DNA of 64,000 bases from Aridibaculum aurantiacum (GTDB lineage Bacteria > Bacteroidota > Bacteroidia > Chitinophagales > Chitinophagaceae): the NCBI RefSeq assembly GCF_017355875.1, contig NZ_JAFEWC010000001.1, positions 310,001 to 374,000 of the forward strand. Direction: 5' to 3'. How positions within the stretch are numbered: position 1 is the first letter of the stretch; every line of letters begins with the position of its first letter. Below are positions 44,535 to 53,609 of this stretch, one piece after another. The notes beneath the pieces are model-generated. The model saw nothing but the letters and a program-made list of their open reading frames with translations, ran no database searches and was not told where the DNA came from. Both the position numbers and the translations under genes were made by a program.

Positions 44535-45065
44535 TTATTTGGCTGTACCAGTAGCCACTATTTGTCCTAGTTCTTTATCTATGGCCCCTTCTTTTCCATA
44601 CTCTACTACACGGCCTATTTCTTTGCCGTCGCGCATTACGATGAAGGTTGGAACAAGGGTGACGTTGTATTTCTTGTGCAAATCTTGCGGTGCTGTTTTT
44701 TCCCTGTCTACACCTATCAACGTGATTTTATTATCCGGGTAACCGCTTTTCTCAACCAGTCGATAAAACACCGGCAGCAAGTTGCGGGTGTCTTCGCACC
44801 AGGTACCTCCGAACACTACCATGCTGAAATTGTTGGCATTGTTACGAAATGCCTCCACTGCGCTTGCATCGGCAGTACCATATTTCATATTTTCAGCCAG
44901 CCATTTGTAAGTAGTGTCGTTCTGTAAAATAGCACGGCTGATAGGGCCTCTCAATATTTTTCCCTCGTCGTCGGGAATTACTTCATAATTGCTTTTAGCC
45001 TGGCGCTGTGTGGCACAGGCTGATAATAAACTAACAATTGCAACTGCTGCTAATACTCGTCTCAT
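44535..45065 (-). CDS. Thioredoxin-like lipoprotein with a single active-site cysteine
   Basis: 176 residues. Lipoprotein signal with Cys17 (LLSACAT). The thioredoxin fold spans about 75-170 and contains FGGTWCEDT where CxxC is expected: Cys90 is kept but the second Cys is Asp/Thr. The cis-Pro loop is present (VTLVPTFIVM). A single Cys argues against disulfide reduction by the normal two-Cys cycle. It starts 2 bp after the merR-type gene stop, so the two form an operon. Confidence 0.87.
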   Translation of the reverse strand: MRRVLAAVAIVSLLSACATQRQAKSNYEVIPDDEGKILRGPISRAILQNDTTYKWLAENMKYGTADASAVEAFRNNANNFSMVVFGGTWCEDTRNLLPVFYRLVEKSGYPDNKITLIGVDREKTAPQDLHKKYNVTLVPTFIVMRDGKEIGRVVEYGKEGAIDKELGQIVATGTAK

Positions 45066-45067
45066 GA

Positions 45068-45892
45068 TTATAAATTGGCTTTTATCTCTAGCAGGAAACT
45101 CCTGAACTTTAGTAATGTTTGGGTTAATTGAAGCTGTGTATCAGCTTTACTTTTATTTGCTTTAATGAAATCTTTTGCTCCTTCCATGCTAAACTTCCTT
45201 ACCCTGAGTAGCTGGTAAATGAGTTGCAGGTTCTTTACATCCTCTGGCCTAAAGAGGCGATCACCTTTACGGTTCTTCCTCGGCTTTAGTACATCAAACT
45301 CGTTGCACCAAAAGCGCAGCAGGGATACGTTTACTTTAAACCACCTGGCTACTTCGCTAATGGTATAATATTGTTTTTGAAACAACTCTTCATCATCGGG
45401 CACTTCTATAAGGTCGGCGTCGGCAGTTATTTCTTTGAAAGATTTGCGGCCACGCTTCTGCAATAGTTTTACTGCTTTATCCGGCTCAGGAGCAGGAGCG
45501 GGATTAACAGGTGTCTTTGCTTTTATCTTCACTGCAATCTTTCCATCGCTGTAAACGATAGAACTCACAGCCTCCACTTCTATTGGTTCTTCTACTCCTG
45601 TAATTTCTGCTGTTATACTTTTAGCTGTAGCTTCTACTGCAGAATTGTCTTCCAGTTCTTCTTCAGAAAATACTTCATCATCAGCAAAACCTGGTTCATC
45701 TACGGGAATGGTATCCTCTTCCAGCTCGTCTGCTTCAGCAGGGTGAGGAGCAGTGATATCATCTACAGCAAGAATATTTTCATCAACTGGTGGTTGTTTA
45801 TGGGCAGGAGTAGACCTGGCTTCTTCAGAGGGTAATGCATCCGCCTTGGGTTCAGGCGAGAACACATCTGCAAAAAGGTCCAGTTGTCGCAT
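45068..45892 (-). CDS. MerR-family regulator with long acidic N-terminal extension
   Basis: 274 residues. The DNA-binding MerR domain lies near the C-terminus (about 172-245: YYTISEVARWFKVNVSLLRFWCNEF, then NRKGDRLFRPEDV), followed by a short helix. The first about 150 residues are acidic, Glu/Asp/Pro/Ala-rich and probably disordered. There is no classic ligand-binding domain after the HTH. Such MerR proteins near an M23 peptidase gene are common in Bacteroidota; target genes are unknown. Confidence 0.88.
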   Translation of the reverse strand: MRQLDLFADVFSPEPKADALPSEEARSTPAHKQPPVDENILAVDDITAPHPAEADELEEDTIPVDEPGFADDEVFSEEELEDNSAVEATAKSITAEITGVEEPIEVEAVSSIVYSDGKIAVKIKAKTPVNPAPAPEPDKAVKLLQKRGRKSFKEITADADLIEVPDDEELFQKQYYTISEVARWFKVNVSLLRFWCNEFDVLKPRKNRKGDRLFRPEDVKNLQLIYQLLRVRKFSMEGAKDFIKANKSKADTQLQLTQTLLKFRSFLLEIKANL

Positions 45893-45983
45893 GTTGTAAA
45901 AATACAGAATGCAAATGCTTGGTAAATGTTATAAAACAGCCGGTGGATAAGTGAAAGGAATATGTGAGTGGGAGTGAGGTTTC

Positions 45984-46060
45984 AGTAACCAGTGATTAGA
46001 GACTAGAGATTGGTAACCAGGAACAAGGAACAAGAAACAAGGAACAAGAAACCATTACCT
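45984..46060. repeat. Eleven-unit degenerate 7-bp tandem repeat array
   Basis: Consecutive heptamers from 45984: AGTAACC, AGTGATT, AGAGACT, AGAGATT, GGTAACC, AGGAACA, AGGAACA, AGAAACA, AGGAACA, AGAAACC, ATTACCT. The 7-bp phase is kept without interruption over 77 bp between the MerR and M23 genes, ending 6 bp before the M23 stop codon. Resembles the short tandemly repeated heptamers (STRR) known from cyanobacteria in form only. Confidence 0.8.
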
Positions 46061-46066
46061 GCCTCT

Positions 46067-47038
46067 TTAATCAAAACTCTGGTTGCTCGATTTCGCCAGT
46101 TTCAGTAGGCGGTCAAATTGTTCGGGTGTAAGGTCGTTGTAGAAAAAGTAAACAGGATCAATTGGTTTACCATTTTTATGTACTTCGTAGTGGCAGTGAG
46201 GGCCGGTGCTTTTACCTGTGTTTCCTACCCAGCCTATGATTTCGCCTCGTTTTACTGTTTGGCCAGATCTTGCTTTTATGCGCACCATGTGGCCATATAA
46301 TGTTTCGTAACCAAACCCGTGATTAATAATTACATGATTGCCATAGCCGCCTTCGTTGTGGTTCACTTCTTTTATTCTTCCATCAGCTGTGGCATAGATA
46401 GGAGTGCCTTGAGGGGCAGTAAAATCTAATCCTGCGTGGAATTTTGTGACCTTGTACACAGGATCGATACGCGTTCCAAAACCAGAAGCTATTCTATTAA
46501 GGTCTTTGTTGCTAATAGGTTGAATAGCAGGAATGGCTGCCAGCAGTTTCTCCTTGTTTTGGATCATCACGTTGATGTCCTTGAAACTCTCTTGTTGGAA
46601 CGATACCCTTGCAGAAAGATTATTCAGCTGTGAAGCCATACCAGTAACCAGTTGATTTTCTGACAACCGCTCTACCAGCCTTATCTCTTTATCTTTTTCT
46701 ATTTCTTTAGCGCGGGCACTATCAGGTATTGGGTCAGCTTCAAAAATGGCGCGGTATACTTCGTTATCCCGCTTCTCTAATTCTGAAATCTGTTGCTGCA
46801 ATTCAGTAATGCGCTTGTCCATTAGCTCGTAACTCACCTCGTAATCTTCCAGCTCCTGGCGCAGCAGCCTTTCATTAGGCGAACCAATATACCGAAAACC
46901 GATCCAAACGATGATTGCAGCAGAAACAAGGGCAGTAGCTATAAAACCAAATACCCGCAAAAGCTTTACTCTCAGGGGCACTTCAAGCTTTTCGTAGCGA
47001 AGCGTATGGGTGTTATAGTAATATTTTATTTTCTTCAA
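46067..47038 (-). CDS. M23 family peptidoglycan endopeptidase
   Basis: 323 residues. One N-terminal membrane anchor (about 30-50), a coiled-coil stretch (about 60-100, ELMDKRITELQQQISELEKRD), then the LytM/M23 domain (about 190-300) with complete zinc ligands: KFHAGLDF and GPHCHYEV, plus HGFGYETLYGHM. It should cut cross-linking peptides in the cell wall from the periplasmic face of the membrane. Divergent from alaS. Confidence 0.95.
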   Translation of the reverse strand: MKKIKYYYNTHTLRYEKLEVPLRVKLLRVFGFIATALVSAAIIVWIGFRYIGSPNERLLRQELEDYEVSYELMDKRITELQQQISELEKRDNEVYRAIFEADPIPDSARAKEIEKDKEIRLVERLSENQLVTGMASQLNNLSARVSFQQESFKDINVMIQNKEKLLAAIPAIQPISNKDLNRIASGFGTRIDPVYKVTKFHAGLDFTAPQGTPIYATADGRIKEVNHNEGGYGNHVIINHGFGYETLYGHMVRIKARSGQTVKRGEIIGWVGNTGKSTGPHCHYEVHKNGKPIDPVYFFYNDLTPEQFDRLLKLAKSSNQSFD

Positions 47039-47104
47039 CCGCTGGTGTTTATTCTGTGGCGCTGCTTCAGCAACATATCAAACAGCGCAAACCCTTTCAT
47101 TCCC

Positions 47105-47112
47105 TACCTTTG
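47105..47112 (+). promoter_or_regulatory. -7 promoter element of alaS
   Basis: TACCTTTG, exact TAnnTTTG match, 57 nt before the chosen ATG; it lies inside the upstream extension of the open frame and so argues for the start at 47170. Confidence 0.5.
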
Positions 47113-47169
47113 CGCGGCAGCAAATATAATTTGTACATACCTAAACTTTTCGCCAATCTTTTAGCTCAT

Positions 47170-49788
47170 ATGATGACCAGCGCTGATATCAGAAACCATT
47201 TTCTTGATTTTTTTGCTACTAAGAAACACCAGATAGTACCATCTGCACCTATAGTTGTTAAAAACGATCCTACTTTACTTTTTACCAATGCAGGAATGAA
47301 CCAGTTCAAGGATTATTTTCTTGGCTACAAGGTTCCGGAAAACCCACGCATTGCAGATACGCAAAAATGCCTGCGTGTTAGTGGAAAGCACAACGACCTT
47401 GAAGAAGTGGGCGTAGACACCTACCACCACACCATGTTCGAAATGTTGGGCAACTGGAGTTTTGGCGACTATTTTAAAGCAGAAGCGATAGCCTGGAGTT
47501 GGGAACTGTTGACAGAAGTTTACAAGCTGGACAAGGATAGGCTGTACGTAACCATTTTTGAAGGAAACGAAGCTGAAGGATTGCCTAAAGACGAAGAAGC
47601 TTATAATGAATGGAAGAAGGTTATCAGCGAGGATCGGATACTATTAGGAAACAAGAAGGATAACTTTTGGGAAATGGGCGATACAGGCCCTTGCGGACCA
47701 TGTACTGAAATACACGTAGACTGCCGTAGCGATGAAGAACGAAAAGCAGTAGAAGGTAAAACGCTGGTGAATGCAGATCATCCGCAGGTGATTGAGATTT
47801 GGAATAATGTATTCATCCAGTTCAACAGGTTGAAAGATGGCAGCCTGCAGCCACTGCCTTCACGCCACGTAGATACCGGCATGGGCCTTGAGCGTATTGT
47901 GCGTGTAATTCAGCAGAAGCAGAGCAACTACGATACTGATATTTTTAGTGGTACAATTAGGGAAACCGAGCAACTGACGGGGCAGCAATACACCAACTCC
48001 GATAGTAAAAAAGATGTTGCATTTAGGGTAATAGCCGATCATATACGTGCCATTGCTTTCACTATTTCCGATGGGCAGCTGCCATCTAACACGGGTGCCG
48101 GTTATGTTATCAGGCGTATTCTTCGTCGTGCTGTTCGGTACTATTACTCATACCTGGACTATAAGCAGCCTTTGCTGTACCAACTGATGCCGGTGCTGGC
48201 AAAGCAATTCCAGTTTGTATTTCCGGAATTGTATACGCAGGTAGAATTTGTGGTAAAGGTGGTGCGTGAAGAGGAAGAGGCTTTCTTGAGGACCTTGGAA
48301 AAAGGCCTGAAGAAGATTGACGAGATGATACGCACTTCGTCTGGTACAATAGATGGAAAAGCAGCTTTTGAACTTTTTGACACATACGGATTTCCAATTG
48401 ACCTTACAAGGTTGATCGCTTCTGAAAACAACCTGCAGGTAAACGAGCAGGGTTTTGAAGCAGAAATGAAAAAGCAAAAAGACCGTAGCCGTGCTGCCAC
48501 AGCCATTGATACAGAAGATTGGGTAGTGCTGGACGAAAAATCAATGACTGAGTTTGTAGGATATGACAGCCTGGAGATAAAGAGCCGGGTGATAAAATAT
48601 AGAAAGGTAAAAGCCAAAGGAAAAGAAGGTTACCAGCTGGTACTGGAGGCAACGCCTTTCTATGCAGAAAGTGGAGGACAGGTAGGCGATAAAGGTGTAC
48701 TAATTTTTGGTGAACAGCAGGTAGATGTGCTGGACACAAAGAAGGAAAACAACTTGGTTATACATTTTACCGATAAACTACCTGCTGCCATAGAAGGGGA
48801 GGTACTGGCAAGGGTTAACCGTTCGCTGCGTGCAGGTACACAATCCAACCACAGTGCCACTCACCTTATGCATGCTGCACTGCGCAGTGTGCTGGGAACG
48901 CATGTGGCGCAAAAAGGTAGCCTTGTAAACAACGAGTACCTGCGGTTCGACTTTTCGCACTTTGCCAAAGTAACCGATGAAGAAATAGCCAAAATTGAGG
49001 CGCTGGTAAACCAGAAGATACGTGAGAATGTACCGGTGGTGATAAAAGAGATGGCTAAAGAAGAGGCTATAGAAATGGGAGCAATGGCATTGTTTGGTGA
49101 GAAGTATGGGGATGTAGTACGGGTGGTGGTAATGGATCCTGATTATAGCGTCGAGCTATGTGGAGGTACGCACGTAGGTAATACAGGCGAGGTAGGTTTC
49201 TTTAAAATAAGATCGGAAGCTGCGGTGGCCGCTGGTGTAAGAAGAATAGAAGCAGTAAGCGGCGAAGCGGCAGAACAATACATTAATGAACAACTGAAGA
49301 CGCTGCAGGAAATCAAGGAGCAATTCAAAAATCCTAAAGACCTGAAGAAAGCGGCTGAGCAACTGCAGGCAGAGAATTCTGAACTGAAGAAGAAAATAGA
49401 AAAGCTGGAAGCGAAGCAACTATCGGCTATGAAACCTGCATTACTGCAGCAGGTAGAGCAGGTGGGCGATTTCCAGTTTATTGGTACTATAGTGGAAGTA
49501 GGCAGTGCTGACGGTTTACGCAAACTTGCGCTGGACCTGAAGACAGAGCTGCAACAAGCGGTGATAGTACTGGTAGCTAATATAGAAGGTAAAGCTCAGG
49601 TGGCGGTGCTGCTGGATGACGCAGTGATTGCTGCTAAAGGTGTAGATGCACCTGCCATTATCAAACAACATATAGCACCACTGATAAAAGGTGGCGGTGG
49701 CGGCCAAAAAACATTGGCTACTGCCGGTGGACAAGATGCCAGCAACCTGCCACAGGTTATAGAGAAGGTGAAAGCATTATTTATGTAA
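47170..49788 (+). CDS. alaS: Alanyl-tRNA synthetase
   Basis: 872 residues, the usual length. Class II catalytic core from about 8 (NDPTLLFTNAGMNQFKDYF; GDTGPCGPCTEIH), a tRNA-recognition helical region, the editing domain with zinc motif HSATHLMH and CGGTHVGNTGEVG, and the C-terminal DHHA1 domain ending GGGGGQKTLATAGGQD. The open frame extends upstream to a GTG at 47056, but the family N-terminus and a -7 element at 47105 support 47170 (a second ATG is adjacent). Confidence 0.98.
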   Translation: MMTSADIRNHFLDFFATKKHQIVPSAPIVVKNDPTLLFTNAGMNQFKDYFLGYKVPENPRIADTQKCLRVSGKHNDLEEVGVDTYHHTMFEMLGNWSFGDYFKAEAIAWSWELLTEVYKLDKDRLYVTIFEGNEAEGLPKDEEAYNEWKKVISEDRILLGNKKDNFWEMGDTGPCGPCTEIHVDCRSDEERKAVEGKTLVNADHPQVIEIWNNVFIQFNRLKDGSLQPLPSRHVDTGMGLERIVRVIQQKQSNYDTDIFSGTIRETEQLTGQQYTNSDSKKDVAFRVIADHIRAIAFTISDGQLPSNTGAGYVIRRILRRAVRYYYSYLDYKQPLLYQLMPVLAKQFQFVFPELYTQVEFVVKVVREEEEAFLRTLEKGLKKIDEMIRTSSGTIDGKAAFELFDTYGFPIDLTRLIASENNLQVNEQGFEAEMKKQKDRSRAATAIDTEDWVVLDEKSMTEFVGYDSLEIKSRVIKYRKVKAKGKEGYQLVLEATPFYAESGGQVGDKGVLIFGEQQVDVLDTKKENNLVIHFTDKLPAAIEGEVLARVNRSLRAGTQSNHSATHLMHAALRSVLGTHVAQKGSLVNNEYLRFDFSHFAKVTDEEIAKIEALVNQKIRENVPVVIKEMAKEEAIEMGAMALFGEKYGDVVRVVVMDPDYSVELCGGTHVGNTGEVGFFKIRSEAAVAAGVRRIEAVSGEAAEQYINEQLKTLQEIKEQFKNPKDLKKAAEQLQAENSELKKKIEKLEAKQLSAMKPALLQQVEQVGDFQFIGTIVEVGSADGLRKLALDLKTELQQAVIVLVANIEGKAQVAVLLDDAVIAAKGVDAPAIIKQHIAPLIKGGGGGQKTLATAGGQDASNLPQVIEKVKALFM

Positions 49789-49815
49789 GCTGGAGCTTAA
49801 ACTTAATAATTAGGA

Positions 49816-49847
49816 AGAGATAGCAAAACCTGCTGTCTCTTTTTTTT
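49816..49847 (+). terminator. alaS terminator
   Basis: 10-bp stem (49816-49825 with 49831-49840, one G-T pair), 5-nt loop, eight T. Confidence 0.9.
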
Positions 49848-49861
49848 GTTCAATAATGATG

Positions 49862-49890
49862 ATTCTGCTGAAGTGAGTGACACAACGATG
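49862..49890. repeat. Dispersed 20-bp intergenic repeat, copy 2
   Basis: ATTCTGCTG directly followed by AAGTGAGTGACACAACGATG (49871-49890). The same 20 bases occur at 20073-20092. This copy lies just beyond the alaS terminator and upstream of the double-PDZ gene. Confidence 0.75.
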
Positions 49891-49961
49891 CACCATAGTA
49901 GCACAATCGCCAGCCCCACAAATTAACATTTCCGAAAAGTTTCGTATTTCATTTTCTTTCG

Positions 49962-49969
49962 TAGATTTG
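49962..49969 (+). promoter_or_regulatory. -7 promoter element of the double-PDZ gene
   Basis: TAGATTTG, exact TAnnTTTG match, 20 nt before the ATG; TTTC lies 18 nt upstream as a weak -33. Confidence 0.5.
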
Positions 49970-49989
49970 ATCTACTAAATACTTCGTAA

Positions 49990-50967
49990 ATGACTAAAAC
50001 TAATATCATGATCACTTGGAAGAAGATAGCTGCATGTACATTGGCACTGGCAGTTGCCGGTACTGCTGGTTTTGCACAAACAAAATCCGGAACTGAAAAG
50101 AAAAAGAAAGAGCAGATCATCATTCAGAAGGATGGTGACAAGAATGAGAAAATGACCATTGTAGTAGATGGCGATAATGTGACCATTAATGGTAAGCCAC
50201 TAGAGGAGTGGAAAGATTCAGATATCACCGTGTTGCAGGGTACAGACCTTGGTGCGTTTGCGCCTGGTGCACGTGCTTTTAGTAACCCACACATCAATGG
50301 TGGTAGAGCAAGAGAAATTATGAATGGTACCGTAGCTACCCGTGGCAATCGTGCTATTTTGGGTGTGGTGACAGAGAAAGCCGATGATGGAGCTAAAATA
50401 ACTTCAGTAACACCTGAAAGCGGTGCAGATAAAGCCGGTCTGAAAAAGGATGATGTGATTACCAAAGTAGGCGACAAGAAAATTGAATCCTCAAACGACC
50501 TGATAGCTGCTATTGGTACACATAAGCCGAATGATAAAGTAGACATCACCTATAAAAGAGGTGGAAAGGAAGCCAAGGCTACAGCCACATTAGGAGAAAA
50601 TAAAACACGTTCACTTTCTTACAATTTTGATGGTAACATGGCTATCCCTAATGTTCCTTTTCCGGAGGCATTTGGATTTGGAAGCCGCAAGCCACGTATA
50701 GGTATGCAAATCCAGGACGTAGAGGAAGGAACAGGTGTAAAGGTGAGAGAAGTTGATCCTGAATCGCCGGCTGCAAAAGCAGGTTTTAAAGAAGGTGATG
50801 TAATAACTGAAGTTAACGGTAAAGCCATAGCAGGTGTAGACGTAATGCGCGACCAGATAAAAGATATAAAAGAGGGTGATGTACTGAAAATGAGCTTTAA
50901 CCGCAGTGGCAGCAAGCAAACAGCGGAAGTAAAGATCCCGAAGAGATTAAAAGTAGCAGACCTGTAA
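49990..50967 (+). CDS. Exported protein with two PDZ domains
   Basis: 325 residues. Signal peptide (about 1-29, ending AGFAQ), a short basic stretch, a small beta domain with DGDNVTINGKPLEEW, then PDZ 1 (about 118-200, AILGVVTEKADDGAKITSVTPESGADKAGLKKDDVI) and PDZ 2 (about 232-320). There is no trypsin-like or other protease domain, unlike DegP, so it is probably a periplasmic substrate or peptide-binding adaptor. ATG at 49990 is used; a second in-frame ATG at 50008 is possible. Confidence 0.88.
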   Translation: MTKTNIMITWKKIAACTLALAVAGTAGFAQTKSGTEKKKKEQIIIQKDGDKNEKMTIVVDGDNVTINGKPLEEWKDSDITVLQGTDLGAFAPGARAFSNPHINGGRAREIMNGTVATRGNRAILGVVTEKADDGAKITSVTPESGADKAGLKKDDVITKVGDKKIESSNDLIAAIGTHKPNDKVDITYKRGGKEAKATATLGENKTRSLSYNFDGNMAIPNVPFPEAFGFGSRKPRIGMQIQDVEEGTGVKVREVDPESPAAKAGFKEGDVITEVNGKAIAGVDVMRDQIKDIKEGDVLKMSFNRSGSKQTAEVKIPKRLKVADL

Positions 50968-50989
50968 CAGGAGATGCTTTACAATTTTT

Positions 50990-51016
50990 AGCCGCAACAA
51001 CAGTTGCGGCTTTTTT
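50990..51016 (+). terminator. Terminator of the double-PDZ gene
   Basis: Perfect 9-bp stem (50990-50998 with 51003-51011), AACA loop, six T. Confidence 0.92.
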
Positions 51017-51052
51017 GTGCGGGTACTTATCTTTAGCAAAAAGCACTACCTG

Positions 51053-52038
51053 ATGAAGCAGTTATTATTGATAGGGTGTATGGCCATAACTTGTACCGCT
51101 ATGGGACAAAGAATGTTTGATAAGGCCAACCCGATGGCGCATACTTATTCTATAGTAGCACGCGACGAGGCTACAGGTGAAATGGCTATTGGCGTTCAAA
51201 GCCATTGGTTTAGCGTAGGAACGGCAGTGCCATGGGCGCAGGCAGGTGTAGGTGTGGTGGCTACGCAATCTTTTGTAGATAAATCGTATGGAATAAAAGG
51301 GCTGCAGCTAATGCAGCAGGGATTGAATGCACAGCAAGCCTTAGATTCCCTGGTACGTGCAGACGAAGGCAGAGAGGTAAGGCAGGTAGCTTTTATAGAC
51401 AATGCGGGAAACGTGGCAACACATACCGGTGCTAAATGCATCCAGTATGCATCGCATATCAAGGAGAAAACTTTAGCGTACAGAGCAATATGATGCTTGG
51501 CAGCCAAGTAAATGAAGGTATGCGCAATGCTTATGTAGCTTCTAAAGGTAAACCGCTGGCTGAGCGGGTACTGCTTACTTTAGAAGCAGCAGAAAAGGCA
51601 GGCGGAGATATACGAGGCATGCAGGCAGCAGCTATTTTGGTAGTGCCGGGTAAAGCTTCCTCACAGCCATGGAACGATAGAACTGTTGACCTACGTGTAG
51701 ATGATCATGCAAAGCCGCTGGCGGAGTTACGCAGGCTGTACAATGTTCATCGAGCATACGAGCATATGAATAATGGAGACCTGGCGGTGGAGAAGAATGA
51801 CATGCAACTAGCAATGAAGGAATACAATGCAGCCATGAAAATGTTTCCCGGCAATTTAGAAATGCAGTATTGGACAGCTATAACACTGGCCAATAATAAG
51901 CAGGTAACCAAGGCGCTTCCTATGCTGAAGAAATTATTTAACCAGGACAAAAACTGGAAAGAGCTGACACGACGGCTGCCACCAGTTGGCTTGCTTACGG
52001 TAAATGAGAAAGATCTGAAAGCTATCCTGGCATTATAA
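51053..52038 (+). pseudogene. DUF1028 protein gene split by a one-base frameshift
   Basis: The N-terminal half runs from ATG 51053 (signal peptide MKQLLLIGCMAITCTAMGQ) through the DUF1028 core (MAHTYSIVARDEATGEMAIG, VATQSFVDKSYG) in one frame and would stop at 51493. The rest continues in the -1 frame: GENFSVQSNMMLGSQVNEGM, then AEKAGGDIRGMQAAAILVV and a TPR-like tail to 52038. The switch falls at about 51461-51466 (AAGGAGAAAA); one extra G would restore a single frame of about 328 residues. Real mutation or sequencing error cannot be separated here. DUF1028 belongs to the Ntn-hydrolase-like superfamily; function unproven. Confidence 0.85.
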
Positions 52039-52153
52039 AAGTTTACCCGCTTTTGATTTTCCTGGTATAACTGCTACGAGAGTTAGTATAATTTAAGAGC
52101 TCATCCAGCTTTGGTTTCAATACCTTTACACGCCTTTTACAAGGGCAGGACTA

Positions 52154-53599
52154 ATGGAAAATACAGGTAAATACGAAGCGGTAATAGGATTGGAAGTGCA
52201 TGCGCAACTTCAAACCCGCAGCAAGTTATTTAGTGGCGACAGCACTGCTTTTGGCAGTGAGCCAAATACTCAAGTGAGTGCCATTTCTTTGGCGCATCCT
52301 GGTACGTTACCACGAACTAATAAGAAAGCGGTGGAATACGTCATCAAAATGGGATTAGCCTGCCATTGCGAGATTGAGCGGTTCAATTATTTCGCCCGTA
52401 AAAACTATTTCTACCCTGATCTTCCCAAAGGCTACCAGGTATCGCAACACACTACACCGATTTGTAAAGGTGGCTATGTAAGTATAAAAACTGCAGCAGG
52501 AAAAATAGATGTCCAGCTAAACCGCATTCACCTGGAAGAAGACGCCGGAAAAAGCATTCACGACCTGGATGATGATTATACATGTATAGACCTGAATCGT
52601 GCAGGTGTACCTTTGATAGAAATTGTAACTGAGCCATGCATTCATTCTGCAGAGGAAGCTTTTCTATATGTAACGGAGGTGCGTAAGCTGGTTCGCTGGC
52701 TGGGTGTATGCGATGGAAATATGGAAGAAGGAAGCCTGCGTTGTGATGCGAATGTCTCTATCAGGTTAAAGGGAGAAAAAACACTGGGAACTAAAGTGGA
52801 GGTGAAAAACCTTAATTCCATTCGCAACGTTAAGAAGGCTATAGAATACGAGATAGAGCGAATGGTGCATATGGCAGAAAAGGGAGAAACGATCGTGCAG
52901 CAAACCAGGAGTTTTGATGCAGATACTGACACCACTTTTGCCTTGCGTGATAAGGAAGAGGCAAATGATTACCGCTATTTTCCTGAGCCTGATCTTACCC
53001 CTTTTAAGCTAACAGAGGAATTTATTAATGGCATCAAGCATGCGCTACCAGCACTGCCCGAAGCACTTTATCAAAAATACCTGCAGATGGAACTGAGCGA
53101 GTATGATGCCAGCCAATTGACAGATGATAAAGCTACCGCCAGTTATTTTGAAGAGGTTCTTTTGCATACGAACAATGCGAAGGCTGTCGTGAACTGGATG
53201 ACGGGGCCGCTTAGGCAAATGCTGAATGAAGAAGGTGCTTCCTTCGAGCAGAGCAAGGTGAGACCTGCGGCACTTGCGACAGTTATTGGAATGATAGAAG
53301 CAGGTAAACTTAGTTTTTCAATCGCGGCATCAAGGTTGTTACCTCAAATGCTGCAAAATCCATCGGTCGATCCTGCAGAACTCGCAATAAACCTGAACCT
53401 GATACAGGTGTCTGACACATCGGAAATAGAGGCGTGGGTACAACAGGTCATGGAAAAGATGCCAGATAAAGTAGCTGAATATAAAAGAGGAAAAAAAGGT
53501 TTGATCGGGTTGTTTATGGGGGAGGTAAAAAAACTGAGCAAAGGAAAAGCTGATCCCAAAATGACCACACAATTATTAGAAGAAAGACTTTCAAAATAA
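52154..53599 (+). CDS. gatB: Aspartyl/glutamyl-tRNA amidotransferase subunit B
   Basis: 481 residues. Opens with YEAVIGLEVHAQLQTRSKLFSGDS, followed by NYFYPDLPKGYQVSQ, RIHLEEDAGK and GVPLIEIVTEP, all GatB signatures; the C-terminal YqeY-like domain (about 330-481) is present. With GatA and GatC (not in the window) it converts mischarged Glu-tRNA-Gln or Asp-tRNA-Asn. The TlpA lipoprotein starts 10 bp downstream. Confidence 0.97.
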   Translation: MENTGKYEAVIGLEVHAQLQTRSKLFSGDSTAFGSEPNTQVSAISLAHPGTLPRTNKKAVEYVIKMGLACHCEIERFNYFARKNYFYPDLPKGYQVSQHTTPICKGGYVSIKTAAGKIDVQLNRIHLEEDAGKSIHDLDDDYTCIDLNRAGVPLIEIVTEPCIHSAEEAFLYVTEVRKLVRWLGVCDGNMEEGSLRCDANVSIRLKGEKTLGTKVEVKNLNSIRNVKKAIEYEIERMVHMAEKGETIVQQTRSFDADTDTTFALRDKEEANDYRYFPEPDLTPFKLTEEFINGIKHALPALPEALYQKYLQMELSEYDASQLTDDKATASYFEEVLLHTNNAKAVVNWMTGPLRQMLNEEGASFEQSKVRPAALATVIGMIEAGKLSFSIAASRLLPQMLQNPSVDPAELAINLNLIQVSDTSEIEAWVQQVMEKMPDKVAEYKRGKKGLIGLFMGEVKKLSKGKADPKMTTQLLEERLSK

Positions 53600-53609
53600 G
53601 AACAACAGA

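Noticed and set aside
46020-46052. Heptamer array as a CRISPR-like repeat
   Set aside because: Units are 7 bp with no spacers between them.
47056-47169. GTG start 38 codons upstream in alaS
   Set aside because: Non-homologous extension that spans a clear TACCTTTG promoter element.
51455-51470. Programmed -1 frameshifting in the DUF1028 gene
   Set aside because: No X-XXY-YYZ slippery heptamer in the zero frame and no family precedent; a base loss or sequencing error is simpler.
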